This document shows positions 26,167 through 34,198 of a stretch of 64,000 nucleotides of DNA, piece by piece. The translations under genes and the position numbers were made by a program. The stretch comes from Streptomyces sp. GS7 (GTDB taxonomy: Bacteria; Actinomycetota; Actinomycetes; Streptomycetales; Streptomycetaceae), in assembly GCF_009834125.1 (NCBI RefSeq), contig NZ_CP047146.1, forward strand, positions 8,586,501 through 8,650,500, given 5' to 3'. The first letter of the stretch is position 1; every line of letters begins with the position of its first letter. Under the pieces are notes generated by a model. That model did no database searches. It saw only the letters and a program-made list of their open reading frames with translations, and had not been told where the DNA came from.

Positions 26167-26604
26167 GGCCGGTCCGGCGGGTGCGCGCGGCACGGGGCGG
26201 GCCCGGCCGCTCGGCGTACGGAATCCCGCCTGCGGGCCCCGGACGCCCGCGGCCGCCGCCACGTCCCCGGCAGGGCCGGCCCGCGCCCGCACCCGTGAGG
26301 TGAGCGGGTGGCTGCCGGCCTCGGCCGTGACATCGGCGATCAGCGCGGCCATCGAGCACCGCACCAGGCGGGTGTGCTGCCCGGCCGCCACCCGGCGGGC
26401 CGCCGTACAGGCCGCCTCCGGGCCCCACGGTGCCCGGTCGGCGGCGGCCAGCGCCGCCAGATCCGCGGCGGCACCCGCCCGGTGCCGGGCCGTGACGGCC
26501 TGGCCGACGGCCATCAGCGCCGCGAAGACCGCGCAGAGCGCCGCCGCCGCGAAGACCGTCCACACCGTCGCGGACCCCTCGTCACCGCACCGTGTCCTCC
26601 GCAA
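26167..26604 (-). CDS. TadE-like protein of the helicase/secretion neighbourhood, 3' end undefined
   Basis: The start at 26604 (MRRTRCGDEGSATVW) leads into one transmembrane helix and a short extracytoplasmic part with a Cys pair, as in the small TadE/Rv3654c-like proteins encoded next to this helicase in actinobacteria, normally about 110-140 aa. Here the frame has no stop codon in the intergenic space: it crosses the helicase stop and runs antisense through the whole helicase gene to 23686, which would give 972 aa. The end given is simply the edge of the helicase gene. Either the natural stop was lost or there is a frameshift near 26230-26300. It overlaps the upstream TadE gene by 23 bp. 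Confidence 0.55.
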
Positions 26605-26998
26605 GGGCCACCGCCTCCCCGCCGACCCGCACCGTCATCCGGCCCACTCCCGGCAGGCCGGCCTCGACCCGTACGCGCACCAGGTCGCCCTCCCGCGCCA
26701 CCGCGATCCGCGCACCCTTGGGAGCCGCGCCGCGCGCCGCCGCAAGGACCCGCGCCGGCGGCTCCGACCGCGCCGCCGCCCGCGCCCCGGCCCGGGCGGC
26801 GTCCACACAGGCGATACGGGCACAGGCCGCCATCAGTCCCCAGATCAGCGCCGCCGCGACCGCCACCAGCACCGGCAGTACCACGGCCGCCTCCGCCGTC
26901 ACGAACCCGGCATCCGGCACCGTCCGCCCGCCGGCTCGGCCCGGGCCCGCACGGGGACCGCGGGCCGGCCCACAACTCCGGCTCTCAGAACGGCGCAT
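26582..26998 (-). CDS. TadE family pilus-assembly protein
   Basis: This 138-aa protein has a basic N-terminus and a prepilin-like junction, GFVTAEAAVVLPVLVAVAAA, with Glu at +5 after the Gly, followed by one hydrophobic helix and an extracytoplasmic beta-rich domain (GDLVRVRVEAGLPGVG). That is the TadE minor-pilin pattern. ATG at 26998 overlaps the end of the DUF4244 gene, and the gene itself overlaps the next TadE-like gene, so it sits inside one operon. Confidence 0.8.
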   Translation of the reverse strand: MRRSESRSCGPARGPRAGPGRAGGRTVPDAGFVTAEAAVVLPVLVAVAAALIWGLMAACARIACVDAARAGARAAARSEPPARVLAAARGAAPKGARIAVAREGDLVRVRVEAGLPGVGRMTVRVGGEAVALAEDTVR

Positions 26999-27173
26999 CG
27001 AGCGCCCTCTGGACCACCGACCGCAGCATCGACATCACCTGACCGCTCGTCAGGATCTTGTAGAGCACCGCCGCGAACGCACACGCCGCGAGCGTCCCCA
27101 CGGCGTACTCCGCGGTGCTCATCCCGCGATCCCGCCCGGCCGCGCGCACCCGCGCCCACCACCGTCGAAACAT
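26985..27173 (-). CDS. DUF4244 protein, candidate Flp-type pilin
   Basis: This is a 62-aa protein with a basic leader, then RGMSTAEYAVGTLAACAFAA, a single hydrophobic helix and a short tail. The spacing G-MSTAEY (Glu +5, Tyr +6) matches the Flp prepilin cleavage motif, so this DUF4244 product is the likely major pilin of the Tad-like system. ATG at 27173 has a perfect AAGGAGG site, the strongest in the operon, as expected for a structural subunit made in excess. The frame extends to 27521, but that part is the antisense of tadC. No prepilin peptidase gene is in the window. Confidence 0.87.
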   Translation of the reverse strand: MFRRWWARVRAAGRDRGMSTAEYAVGTLAACAFAAVLYKILTSGQVMSMLRSVVQRALDAPF

Positions 27174-27250
27174 CTCAACCTCCTTGAAACAGCCTGAACT
27201 TGAACTCGTTTCCCCTTGCCGGACGCGGGCCCCTGACACTCCCGCGCCGT

Positions 27251-28126
27251 TCAGTCGCGCCCCAGCAGCCCGCCCGCCAGCCCGATCAGCACCGGCGCCA
27301 CACCGAGCACCAGGAACGCCGGCAGAAAGCACCCCGACAGCGGGAGGGTGACCAGCACCCCCGCCCGCCGGGCCCGTGCGGTCGCCGCCCTGCCCCGCTC
27401 GGCGCGGAGCCCGGCCGCGACACGGGACGCCGACTCGACGGCCGGGGCCCCGGATATCCCGGCGCGCGCCATGCACCGCGCCAGTCCCGCGGCTCCGGGG
27501 AGGGCGGCCAGTCGGGGCCATACGGCGGCCGGTTCACCGCCCAGGCGCAGTTCCGCCGCGATCTGGCGCAGCCGCTCCGCCACGGTCCCCTCCAGCGACC
27601 GGCCCACCGCCTCGGCCGCCCCCCGCGGCCCGGCCCCGGCCGCCAGACAGGCCGCCAGCAGATCGCCGGCCGTGGCCAGTTCGGCGCCGACCACGGCCGC
27701 CGCCGTCCGGCCGGCCGCCGCGGCGCGCTGCCGGACCAGCCAGCGATACGCTCCCCACCCGACGACGAGTCCCGCCACGAGACCGGCCACCCCGCCCAGG
27801 AGGACGGCCACGAGGCCGGCCGCCCCCAGGGGCCCGCCCCACTCCCTCAGCCGACCGTCCCACCGACCTCCCTGCCGCGCCGCCGCCCTTCCTCTCCCCC
27901 GACCGCGGACGGCTGCCCACCGCCCACGGACACCGGCCGCCCTGCCGTACCGGCCGCCGCCCACCGCGTCCAGCACGGCCGGCACCCGCCGCCGTACGGC
28001 GCGCCCGCGCTGCGCCGCCCGCACCAGCGGCACCGACCGCGCCACGGCCGTCACGGCAATGGCGGCCGCCGCCACCGTCCCCACCCTGTGGACAACTTCC
28101 AGGCTCACCGCACCCACCCCGCTCAC
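27251..28126 (-). CDS. tadC: type II secretion F-domain protein, TadC-like
   Basis: This is an inner-membrane platform protein of 291 aa with a type II/IV secretion F domain: LRQIAAELRLGGEPAAVWPRLA followed by two C-terminal helices (LVTLPLSGCFLPAFLVLGVAPVLIGL). The GTG at 28126 overlaps the tadB stop (GTGA), giving translational coupling; two more in-frame GTGs (28117, 28108) follow. A perfect DnaA-box nonamer lies inside the 5' coding region at 28087-28095. Confidence 0.8.
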   Translation of the reverse strand: MSGVGAVSLEVVHRVGTVAAAAIAVTAVARSVPLVRAAQRGRAVRRRVPAVLDAVGGGRYGRAAGVRGRWAAVRGRGRGRAAARQGGRWDGRLREWGGPLGAAGLVAVLLGGVAGLVAGLVVGWGAYRWLVRQRAAAAGRTAAAVVGAELATAGDLLAACLAAGAGPRGAAEAVGRSLEGTVAERLRQIAAELRLGGEPAAVWPRLAALPGAAGLARCMARAGISGAPAVESASRVAAGLRAERGRAATARARRAGVLVTLPLSGCFLPAFLVLGVAPVLIGLAGGLLGRD

Positions 28127-29055
28127 TCCTCCACCTCCGCCGCATCCGCGACGATCCGGGCCGTCCAGGCCACCCCGCCCCACTCCAGAAGCCCGCCGGT
28201 CACCAGACACCCCCAGCCGGCCGGGGTGTGCAGCAGCACCCCGAGCGGATCGGCGCCGAGGGCGCCGCCCATAAGGAGCCCGCCCGCCGGCAGCAGCGCG
28301 AGCATCAGCGCCGTGGCCCGCGGCCCCGCCAACTGGGCGCGCAACTCCTCGCGTTGGTCCCGCCGCGCACCCAGCCCGGCCGCGATCCGCTCCAGTCCGC
28401 CGGCCAGTCCGGCGCCGCCCTCCACGGCCACCTGCCAGCACGCCGCCATACCGGTCAGCCCCTCGGCGCCCGGCAGCCGCGCCGCCGCACGCAGCGCCGC
28501 GGGAACGTCACCCCCGTACCGCGCCGCCGCCCGCACCACCGCCCCCGCCTCTCCCAGCTCCGGCTCCTCCGCCCCCGCCACGACCAGGGCCCGGTCCGGC
28601 TGCCGCCCGGCCCTCAACTCCCCCGCCACCGCCGTGCACAGCGCGATCACCGCCGCCGCCCGCCGGTCGGCCCGCCGCCGTCTCCCCCGCGCGGCCAGCC
28701 ACCGCCGTACGACGACCACACCCGCCACCGACGCCACCAGCGGCAGCGCCGACCGCCCCAGCAGCCCCAGCCCGATCCCCGCCGGCAGGCACCAGAGCTC
28801 CGCCCCGACCACGACCCGGCGACCGAGCCGCCACCTCCGTCCCGCCGCCCCGTCGACCACCCGCCCCGCCCACCATGCGCGCCATCGGGCCGGCCACCGC
28901 ACCGCCGCCGGGTCGGACATCACCGCTCCACCTCCGAGCACCGCAGCCGCCCGTCTCCGCAGCGCCGCGTCCCGCCGGCAGCCGGCGGCCACCCGGGCCG
29001 CGGCCCCGGCACACAGCACGGTGGCCACCGCCGGCACCACCCCTGCCCTCAGCAC
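28123..29055 (-). CDS. tadB: type II secretion F-domain protein, TadB-like
   Basis: This is the first of the two platform proteins, about 310 aa. It has an N-terminal membrane helix (VVPAVATVLCAGAAARVA), further helices in the middle, the F-domain core AVIALCTAVAGELRAGRQPDRAL, and two C-terminal helices (LMLALLPAGGLLMGGALG). GTG at 29055 is chosen because it overlaps the tadA stop, keeps the N-terminal helix and matches the length of relatives; ATG at 28920 would cut off the helix. It overlaps tadC by 4 bp. Confidence 0.8.
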   Translation of the reverse strand: MLRAGVVPAVATVLCAGAAARVAAGCRRDAALRRRAAAVLGGGAVMSDPAAVRWPARWRAWWAGRVVDGAAGRRWRLGRRVVVGAELWCLPAGIGLGLLGRSALPLVASVAGVVVVRRWLAARGRRRRADRRAAAVIALCTAVAGELRAGRQPDRALVVAGAEEPELGEAGAVVRAAARYGGDVPAALRAAARLPGAEGLTGMAACWQVAVEGGAGLAGGLERIAAGLGARRDQREELRAQLAGPRATALMLALLPAGGLLMGGALGADPLGVLLHTPAGWGCLVTGGLLEWGGVAWTARIVADAAEVEE

Positions 29056-30206
29056 CGCTCGCCACCCCTCTCGCACAGCCGCGTCAACCGCCCCCAGCCG
29101 CGCGCCTCCTGGAACCCGTCCGGACTCCAGACCGCGGCCGGTACGGTCACCACGAAGCCGTCGCGGTCCCGCTCCAGGACATGCACCTCGGCGATCCGCC
29201 GCCGCCCGGCCCGGTCCCGTACGAGATGCAGCACGACCGACAGCGCGGCCGCCAACTGGCTGTGCAGCGCCGCCCGGTCCAGCCCGGCGGTCGACCCCAG
29301 CGCCTCCAGCCGGGCCGGGACGTCGCACGCGGCGTTGGCGTGAACCGTCCCGCACCCGCCCTCGTGTCCCGTATTGAGCGCCGCCAGCAGATCGGTCACC
29401 TCGGGGCCGCGCACCTCGCCGACCACCAGCCGGTCCGGGCGCATCCGCAGCGCCTGCCGCACGAGATCCCGCAGGGTTACCCGGCCGACGCCCTCCTGAT
29501 TGGCGGGCCGGGTCTCCAGCCGCACCACATGGGGATGGTCCGGCCGCAGCTCCGCCGAGTCCTCGGCCAGCACGATCCGCTCGGCCGGGCCGACCAGCCC
29601 GAGCAGCGTGCTGAGCAGGGTGGTCTTGCCGGAGCCCGTACCCCCGCTGACCAGGAACGACAGCCGGGCCGCCAGCAGCGCCCCCAGCAGCCGCTCGCCG
29701 CCGGGAGGAACCGTCCCGGCCGCCACCAACTCCGGCAGGGCGAAGGCCCGGGGCCGCAGCACCCGCAGGGACAGGCACGTCCCGGCGACCGCCACCGGGG
29801 GCAGCACGGCGTGCAGCCGGGTGCCGTCCGGGAGCCGGGCATCCACCCACGGCCGGGCGTCGTCCAGCCGCCGCCCGGCGACCGCCGCCAGCCGCTGGGC
29901 CAGTCGGCGCACCTCGGCCGCGTCCCGGAACCGGACGTCCGTACGCTCCAGTCCGCCGCCCCGGTCCACCCACACCGCGTCCGGCGCGGTCACCAGCACA
30001 TCCGTCACATCGGGCGCGGCCAGCAGCGGCTCCAGCGGCCCGCTGCCCACCATCTCCGACCGCAACGCGCCCACCACGCCCAGCACTTCGGCGTCCCCGA
30101 GGAGCCGCCCCGCCTCGCGCAGCGCCACCGCCACCCGGGCCGGCGTCGCCTCCGCCCCGGCCTCGGCGAGCCGCCTGCGCACCACCTCCAGCAGTTCCTG
30201 GCTCAT
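29049..30206 (-). CDS. tadA: TadA/CpaF-type secretion ATPase
   Basis: This hexameric cytoplasmic ATPase powers pilus assembly. Visible are the N-terminal domain, the Walker [10 protein letters not shown], the Asp box [18 protein letters not shown], the Walker [15 protein letters not shown] and the His box [17 protein letters not shown] at 30206 begins MSQELLEVV and gives 385 aa, typical for CpaF; an ATG 12 codons upstream is arginine-rich and less likely. It lies 193 bp downstream of ssd and overlaps tadB. Confidence 0.92.
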   Translation of the reverse strand: MSQELLEVVRRRLAEAGAEATPARVAVALREAGRLLGDAEVLGVVGALRSEMVGSGPLEPLLAAPDVTDVLVTAPDAVWVDRGGGLERTDVRFRDAAEVRRLAQRLAAVAGRRLDDARPWVDARLPDGTRLHAVLPPVAVAGTCLSLRVLRPRAFALPELVAAGTVPPGGERLLGALLAARLSFLVSGGTGSGKTTLLSTLLGLVGPAERIVLAEDSAELRPDHPHVVRLETRPANQEGVGRVTLRDLVRQALRMRPDRLVVGEVRGPEVTDLLAALNTGHEGGCGTVHANAACDVPARLEALGSTAGLDRAALHSQLAAALSVVLHLVRDRAGRRRIAEVHVLERDRDGFVVTVPAAVWSPDGFQEARGWGRLTRLCERGGERC

Positions 30207-30399
30207 ACGAGGACACCGCCCCCGCCGGCGGCCCCGAGCCATCCGGCGCCCGACGCACCACCGGCGCCCCGGCCCCTACGGGACCACCACCCCGCACCGC
30301 ACCGGAGCCCGTCCCGCCACCAGCCCCCGAACCGGCATCCGACCGCGGCACCACCGGCACCCGCCGGCCGCCACCACACCGCACCGCGCACCCGCCGCC

Positions 30400-31575
30400 T
30401 CATACCGGCACACCCCCCTGCTCTCCGCCGGGCCCCGCGTCCCCCATGGCCGCCGTCCCCGTGTCCCCGACGCCGCCGCCCCGCACCCGCCCCCAGAACC
30501 CCGCGCAGAACCGCGCCAGCGGCCCCCGCGCGTCCGCCCCCGGCACCACACCACGCGCCAGGTCCCCCACCACCCCGTCCTCCCAAGGCAGTTCACCCGC
30601 CAGCGGCAGCCTCATCAGCCGCGCGACCTCCGCCGCCGGCAACCCGCCGCCGTACTGGAGCCCGGGAGCCCCGCAGGCCACCACCCGCACATCGCGGAGC
30701 ACCATCCGCACCCCGTCGGCCACCCGCCGCGCCGCAGCCACCGCGCGCAGCTCCGCGGGAACCAGCAGCAGCCCCAGGTCCACCTGGGCCAGCGCCTCCG
30801 CCGCCGTCTCGTCGACCCGGCGCGGCAGGTCCACGACCACCGCCCCGCCCCGCCGCCGCGCGGCGGCCAGCACCGCGCGCATCGCCGCGGGCGGGATGGC
30901 GACCTCGGCGCCCCGGTCCCAGCTGAGAACCCGCAGGGAGTGCATCCGCGGCAGCGACTCGGCCAGCGCGCCGCCCGCCACCCGGCCACGCGATTCGGCG
31001 AACGCGGGCCACCGCAGCCCCTTCTCCTTCTCGCCACCCAGCAGGACGTCGATCCCGCCGCCCAGCGGATCGCCGTCCACGAGCAGGGTCCGCTCCCCCG
31101 TACGGGCGGCCGTGACCGCCAGCGCACCGGCCAGCGTGCTCGCCCCGGCGCCGCCGCGCCCTCCGATGACGCCGACCGTCAGGGCGGGCGGCCCCACCCC
31201 CTCGACCGCGTCGGCGATCCGGTCCACCAGCCAGCGCTCGCCCTCGGGGAGCGCCAGCACCCGCTCCGCCCCGATGGCCACGGCCTGGCGCAGCAGCGCG
31301 GTGTCGTCCGCGTCCCGGCCTACGAGGATGACGCCCGCGCGGCGCCCGACGCCGGATAACCGGGCGGCGCAGTCCGCGCCGACGATCACCAGCGGCGCGC
31401 ATTCCCCGCCCGCTTTACCGACCGGAAGGCCGGGCCCCACTTCGGGCAGCGCACCGGCCGCCGCGCACAGCCGCAGGAGGTCGTCGAGGAGCTGTTCGTC
31501 CTCGGTGATCAGCAGCGGCCCGTCCCGCTCTTCACCGCTTCGCACCGGCTGGTCGGAAGTAGATGATCCGGACAC
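30400..31575 (-). CDS. ssd: septum-site-determining / CpaE-like MinD ATPase (Ssd)
   Basis: This is a MinD/ParA-superfamily ATPase of 391 aa. An N-terminal receiver-like pseudo-domain (PLLITEDEQLLDDLL, then VILVGRDADD) precedes the deviant Walker A VIGGRGGAGAST, the switch LLVDGDPLGGGIDVLLG and the VVVDLPR motif. In mycobacteria such Ssd proteins affect septum formation; in Tad systems CpaE-like proteins localise the pilus machine, and position at the head of the operon supports the second role. GTG at 31575 follows AGGGGG. A Pro/Gly-rich tail ends the protein. Confidence 0.85.
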   Translation of the reverse strand: MSGSSTSDQPVRSGEERDGPLLITEDEQLLDDLLRLCAAAGALPEVGPGLPVGKAGGECAPLVIVGADCAARLSGVGRRAGVILVGRDADDTALLRQAVAIGAERVLALPEGERWLVDRIADAVEGVGPPALTVGVIGGRGGAGASTLAGALAVTAARTGERTLLVDGDPLGGGIDVLLGGEKEKGLRWPAFAESRGRVAGGALAESLPRMHSLRVLSWDRGAEVAIPPAAMRAVLAAARRRGGAVVVDLPRRVDETAAEALAQVDLGLLLVPAELRAVAAARRVADGVRMVLRDVRVVACGAPGLQYGGGLPAAEVARLMRLPLAGELPWEDGVVGDLARGVVPGADARGPLARFCAGFWGRVRGGGVGDTGTAAMGDAGPGGEQGGVPV

Positions 31576-31674
31576 GTTCTGTCCCCCTATCGCTACACAA
31601 CTCACACCTCCGCGAACTCCGCGGGCTTTTACGGTGCAGCGATCGGGAAATCTCCGTGGATCTTGACCCAAAAC

Positions 31675-31683
31675 TGTGGACAA
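31675..31683 (-). promoter_or_regulatory. DnaA-box-like nonamer
   Basis: TGTGGACAA, the complement of the Streptomyces consensus TTGTCCACA, is a perfect match 100 bp upstream of ssd. A second perfect copy lies at 28087-28095 inside tadC. In such GC-rich DNA, matches by chance are uncommon. Confidence 0.45.
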
Positions 31684-31876
31684 CTCCGCGGTTGTGAATA
31701 TCCCCGTCACCTATTCCAGCGACGGACGGAGCCTTCTGGGGCGCGAGAGCAGCCTCCGCTGAGCAGTCTGACGACTACAGTGGGTGATGGCGTATGCATG
31801 ACAAGCTGTGCCGGGGGGCTGTGCCCGTACAGGCGGTGGTTCGGGGGCTCACGGCGCAAAATGCGTCCGGACATGC

Positions 31877-31911
31877 GACGACCCCCGCCGGGGGGGAGAG
31901 CGGGGGTCGTC
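31877..31911 (+). terminator. strong hairpin upstream of the HAD gene
   Basis: A perfect 12-bp stem (31877-31888 with 31900-31911) with an 11-nt G-rich loop lies 70-120 bp before the HAD start. It could end a short RNA started at about 31720, act as a leader attenuator, or stop read-through from either side. Confidence 0.5.
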
Positions 31912-32033
31912 CCCACGGCCGACTCGGGGGGGGAGGAGCCGGACCGGGTTAGCACGGTCGCGAACGATCCGTGACTTCCATGGTGTACCCGAGAGCCTTC
32001 TCAGGCAAACCCACGCGCCACACCTTACGCCGA

Positions 32034-32966
32034 ATGGTGGGCGCCTATGCTCGCCCCGTGGAAAACCACTCCGTGCCTCACTCGACTCCCCGTACTGCCG
32101 CGTTCTTCGACTTGGACAAGACCGTCATTGCAAAGTCGAGCACGCTGACCTTCAGCAAGTCGTTCTACCAAGGCGGCCTGATCAATCGGCGGGCCGTACT
32201 GCGCACCGCGTACGCCCAGTTCGTGTTCCTCGCGGGCGGCGCGGATCACGACCAGATGGAGCGGATGCGCGAATATCTCTCCTCACTGTGCCGCGGTTGG
32301 GATGTGGCACAGGTCCGGGAGATCGTCGCCGAAACACTGCACGATCTCATCGACCCGATCATTTATGACGAAGCGGCCTCGCTCATCGAGGAACACCACG
32401 CGGCCGGGCGGGACGTCGTGATCGTCTCGACCTCCGGCGCCGAGGTCGTCGAGCCGATCGGTGAACTCCTGGGCGCGGACCGGGTCGTGGCCACCAGGAT
32501 GGTCGTCGGCGAGGACGGCCGCTTCACCGGAGAGGTGGAGTACTACGCCTACGGCCCCACGAAGGCGGAGGCCGTCCGGGAGCTGGCCGCCTCCGAGGGA
32601 TACGACCTGCGGCGCTGCTACGCGTACAGCGACTCGGTGACCGACGTGCCGATGCTGGAGACCGTCGGCCACCCCTGTGCGGTCAACCCGGACCGGGCGC
32701 TGCGCCGCGAGGCGGTCGCCCGCGGCTGGCCGGTGCGCACCTTCAGCCGGCCGGTCCCGCTCAAGCAGCGGCTGCCGTCGCTGTCGATGCCCTCGCGGCC
32801 GGTGCTCGCCGCCGTCGCCGCGGTGAGCGCGGCCGCCGCGACCGCGACCCTGGTCTGGTACGCGAACCGGCGCAATACCGGAAAGAAACGCCTTGCCGTA
32901 ATGCCCGTATTTGCGGGCAAACGTAAAGATCTGGGGGCTGGGGTTCCGCTTACTCCGCATGAGTAG
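32034..32966 (+). CDS. HAD-IB family phosphatase, membrane-anchored C-terminus
   Basis: This is a haloacid-dehalogenase superfamily phosphatase of about 300 aa. Motif I is FFDLDKTVIAKSS, motif II VIVSTSGAE, the Lys follows in YGPTKAEAV and motif III is YAYSDSVTDVPML. That is the SerB-like IB branch, acting on phosphoserine-like or phospholipid-head substrates. After residue 255 there is one hydrophobic segment (LAAVAAVSAAAATATLVWY) and a basic tail, so it is probably held at the membrane. The start is uncertain: ATG 32034, ATG 31980 or GTG 32058 are all possible. Its neighbour in S. coelicolor is associated with differentiation. Confidence 0.87.
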   Translation: MVGAYARPVENHSVPHSTPRTAAFFDLDKTVIAKSSTLTFSKSFYQGGLINRRAVLRTAYAQFVFLAGGADHDQMERMREYLSSLCRGWDVAQVREIVAETLHDLIDPIIYDEAASLIEEHHAAGRDVVIVSTSGAEVVEPIGELLGADRVVATRMVVGEDGRFTGEVEYYAYGPTKAEAVRELAASEGYDLRRCYAYSDSVTDVPMLETVGHPCAVNPDRALRREAVARGWPVRTFSRPVPLKQRLPSLSMPSRPVLAAVAAVSAAAATATLVWYANRRNTGKKRLAVMPVFAGKRKDLGAGVPLTPHE

Positions 32967-32999
32967 TACAAAGGACGTAACGGCCCGCGAGACCAAGGA

Positions 33000-33203
33000 C
33001 ATCCGAGAGGAACACCTTTACCGCATCAAGGCCCACGGACCGACGCATGAATGTCGAGCACCCACGCGACGCCGACCCGTCGATTACGGGCCAGCCGCAC
33101 CAGGTAACCGGACGACGATTCCGACCTGATGGGCAAATACCGTGCACGCTTGGTAACTCGGCAGACGTGCCAGCGGCGGTACCTCAGGGTTGGTACCGCC
33201 GCA
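33000..33203 (+). ncRNA. candidate small RNA locus (6S-like position)
   Basis: The 273-bp space between the HAD gene and the Fic-like gene has no protein-coding signature, is less GC-rich than its surroundings and ends in a strong hairpin at 33173-33202. I recall that S. coelicolor carries a 6S-like RNA (scr3559) between the corresponding genes. I could not confirm a 6S fold by eye; boundaries and strand are estimates. Confidence 0.3.
33173..33202. terminator. hairpin terminator between convergent units
   Basis: A perfect 11-bp stem (33173-33183 with 33192-33202) with an 8-nt loop lies 38 nt past the Fic-like stop on the minus strand and after the putative small RNA on the plus strand. A smaller TCAGGG/CCCTGA repeat follows at 33211-33223. 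Confidence 0.7.
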
Positions 33204-33239
33204 ACCCTTGTCAGGGGCCCTGACCCGCGTGAGCCGCCC

Positions 33240-34097
33240 TTACGCCGCGCCGCGCTGCAGCGCCTCGCAGACGGCGGTGCTCTCCCGTACGCCCAGCTCG
33301 ACCGCGCGCCCGCAGTGCGCGATCCACTCCGCGACGCCCTCCGGTGTGCCGGAGGCGTATCCCTGGAGGGCCGCCGCGTAGGCCGCGCTCCCCTGTTCGG
33401 CGTGGCCGACCTCCGCCGAGCAGATCGCCTTCGGGTCCAGTCCGCTGCCGACCAGCACGACGCGCTGCGCCGCCCGCGCGACCAGCCCGTTGCACGAGCC
33501 GAAGGGCCGCAGCGCCAGCAGTTCGCCGTGCACCACCGCGGCGGTCACCAGGGCCGGCGCCTCGGTGCCCGCCAGCAGCAGCCGCGCCAGCCCGTCCAGC
33601 CGCCCGGCGACCTCCTCGGCGTCCGGCAGCGCCAGCTCGACCAGCGGCTCGTCCACCGGCTCGGCGCCCAGCCGTGGCCGGCCCACGGTCTCGTCCGCCG
33701 CGCCGCCGCCGGCCGCGACCAGATGGAGCCGTGCCAGCACCCGCAGCGGCGACTGCCGCCACACGCTCAGCAACTGGCCCGCCTCGGCGGTCAGCCGCAG
33801 CGCCGCACCCACCGTCCACGGCTCGCCCGGCACGCCGAAGTCGGTGCGCCGCCGGACCTCTTCGAGCGCCCAGTCGGCCCCCGAGAGCGCCGCGGAGGCG
33901 CGGGCTCCGCGCAGCGCCGCCTCGGCGGTGATCTCGGTGCTGCGGCGCCGCATGATCCGGTGCCCGTAGACGCGGTCGACGGCCTTGCGTACGGAGTCCA
34001 CGGCGTCGGTCACGCCGGGGAGCGTCGCCAGCGCCGCGAGCGGATCGGCGCTCGCCTTCGGGGGTTCGGGGGGCGTCCCCCCGGAGATTCCAGCCAT
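33240..34097 (-). CDS. Fic-fold protein with a degenerate active site
   Basis: The 285-aa product is a helical protein of the Fic superfamily, whose active members AMPylate target proteins. The helix ITAEAALRGARASAALSGADWALEEV and the region around VVHGELLALRPFGSCNGLVARA correspond to Fic, but the catalytic HxFx(D/E)GNGRxxR reads RPFGSCNGLVAR: the His is Arg, the acidic residue is lost and the phosphate-binding Gly/Arg are changed. It is therefore unlikely to AMPylate. It diverges from the CooC-like ATPase with about 100 bp between starts. ATG at 34097 is used. In Streptomyces such genes are often labelled oxidoreductase without evidence. Confidence 0.7.
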   Translation of the reverse strand: MAGISGGTPPEPPKASADPLAALATLPGVTDAVDSVRKAVDRVYGHRIMRRRSTEITAEAALRGARASAALSGADWALEEVRRRTDFGVPGEPWTVGAALRLTAEAGQLLSVWRQSPLRVLARLHLVAAGGGAADETVGRPRLGAEPVDEPLVELALPDAEEVAGRLDGLARLLLAGTEAPALVTAAVVHGELLALRPFGSCNGLVARAAQRVVLVGSGLDPKAICSAEVGHAEQGSAAYAAALQGYASGTPEGVAEWIAHCGRAVELGVRESTAVCEALQRGAA

Positions 34098-34198
34098 GAG
34101 GACGACCCTACGCACCACCAGGCCGGACCCCTCGAAGGAGTGGTCTTCTTCACGTAAACCTCTTGCGGAGAGCTATCTCGCACCTACGCTTGGTGAAC

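Larger units (their letters stand above)
31576..32033. other. divergent intergenic region ssd-HAD
   Basis: No protein gene is supported in this 458-bp region. It should contain the promoters of the Tad-like operon (minus) and the HAD gene (plus). It also holds a perfect DnaA-box nonamer (31675-31683) and a strong hairpin (31877-31911) of the kind that usually ends a transcript, which is unexpected between divergent genes. Confidence 0.5.
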
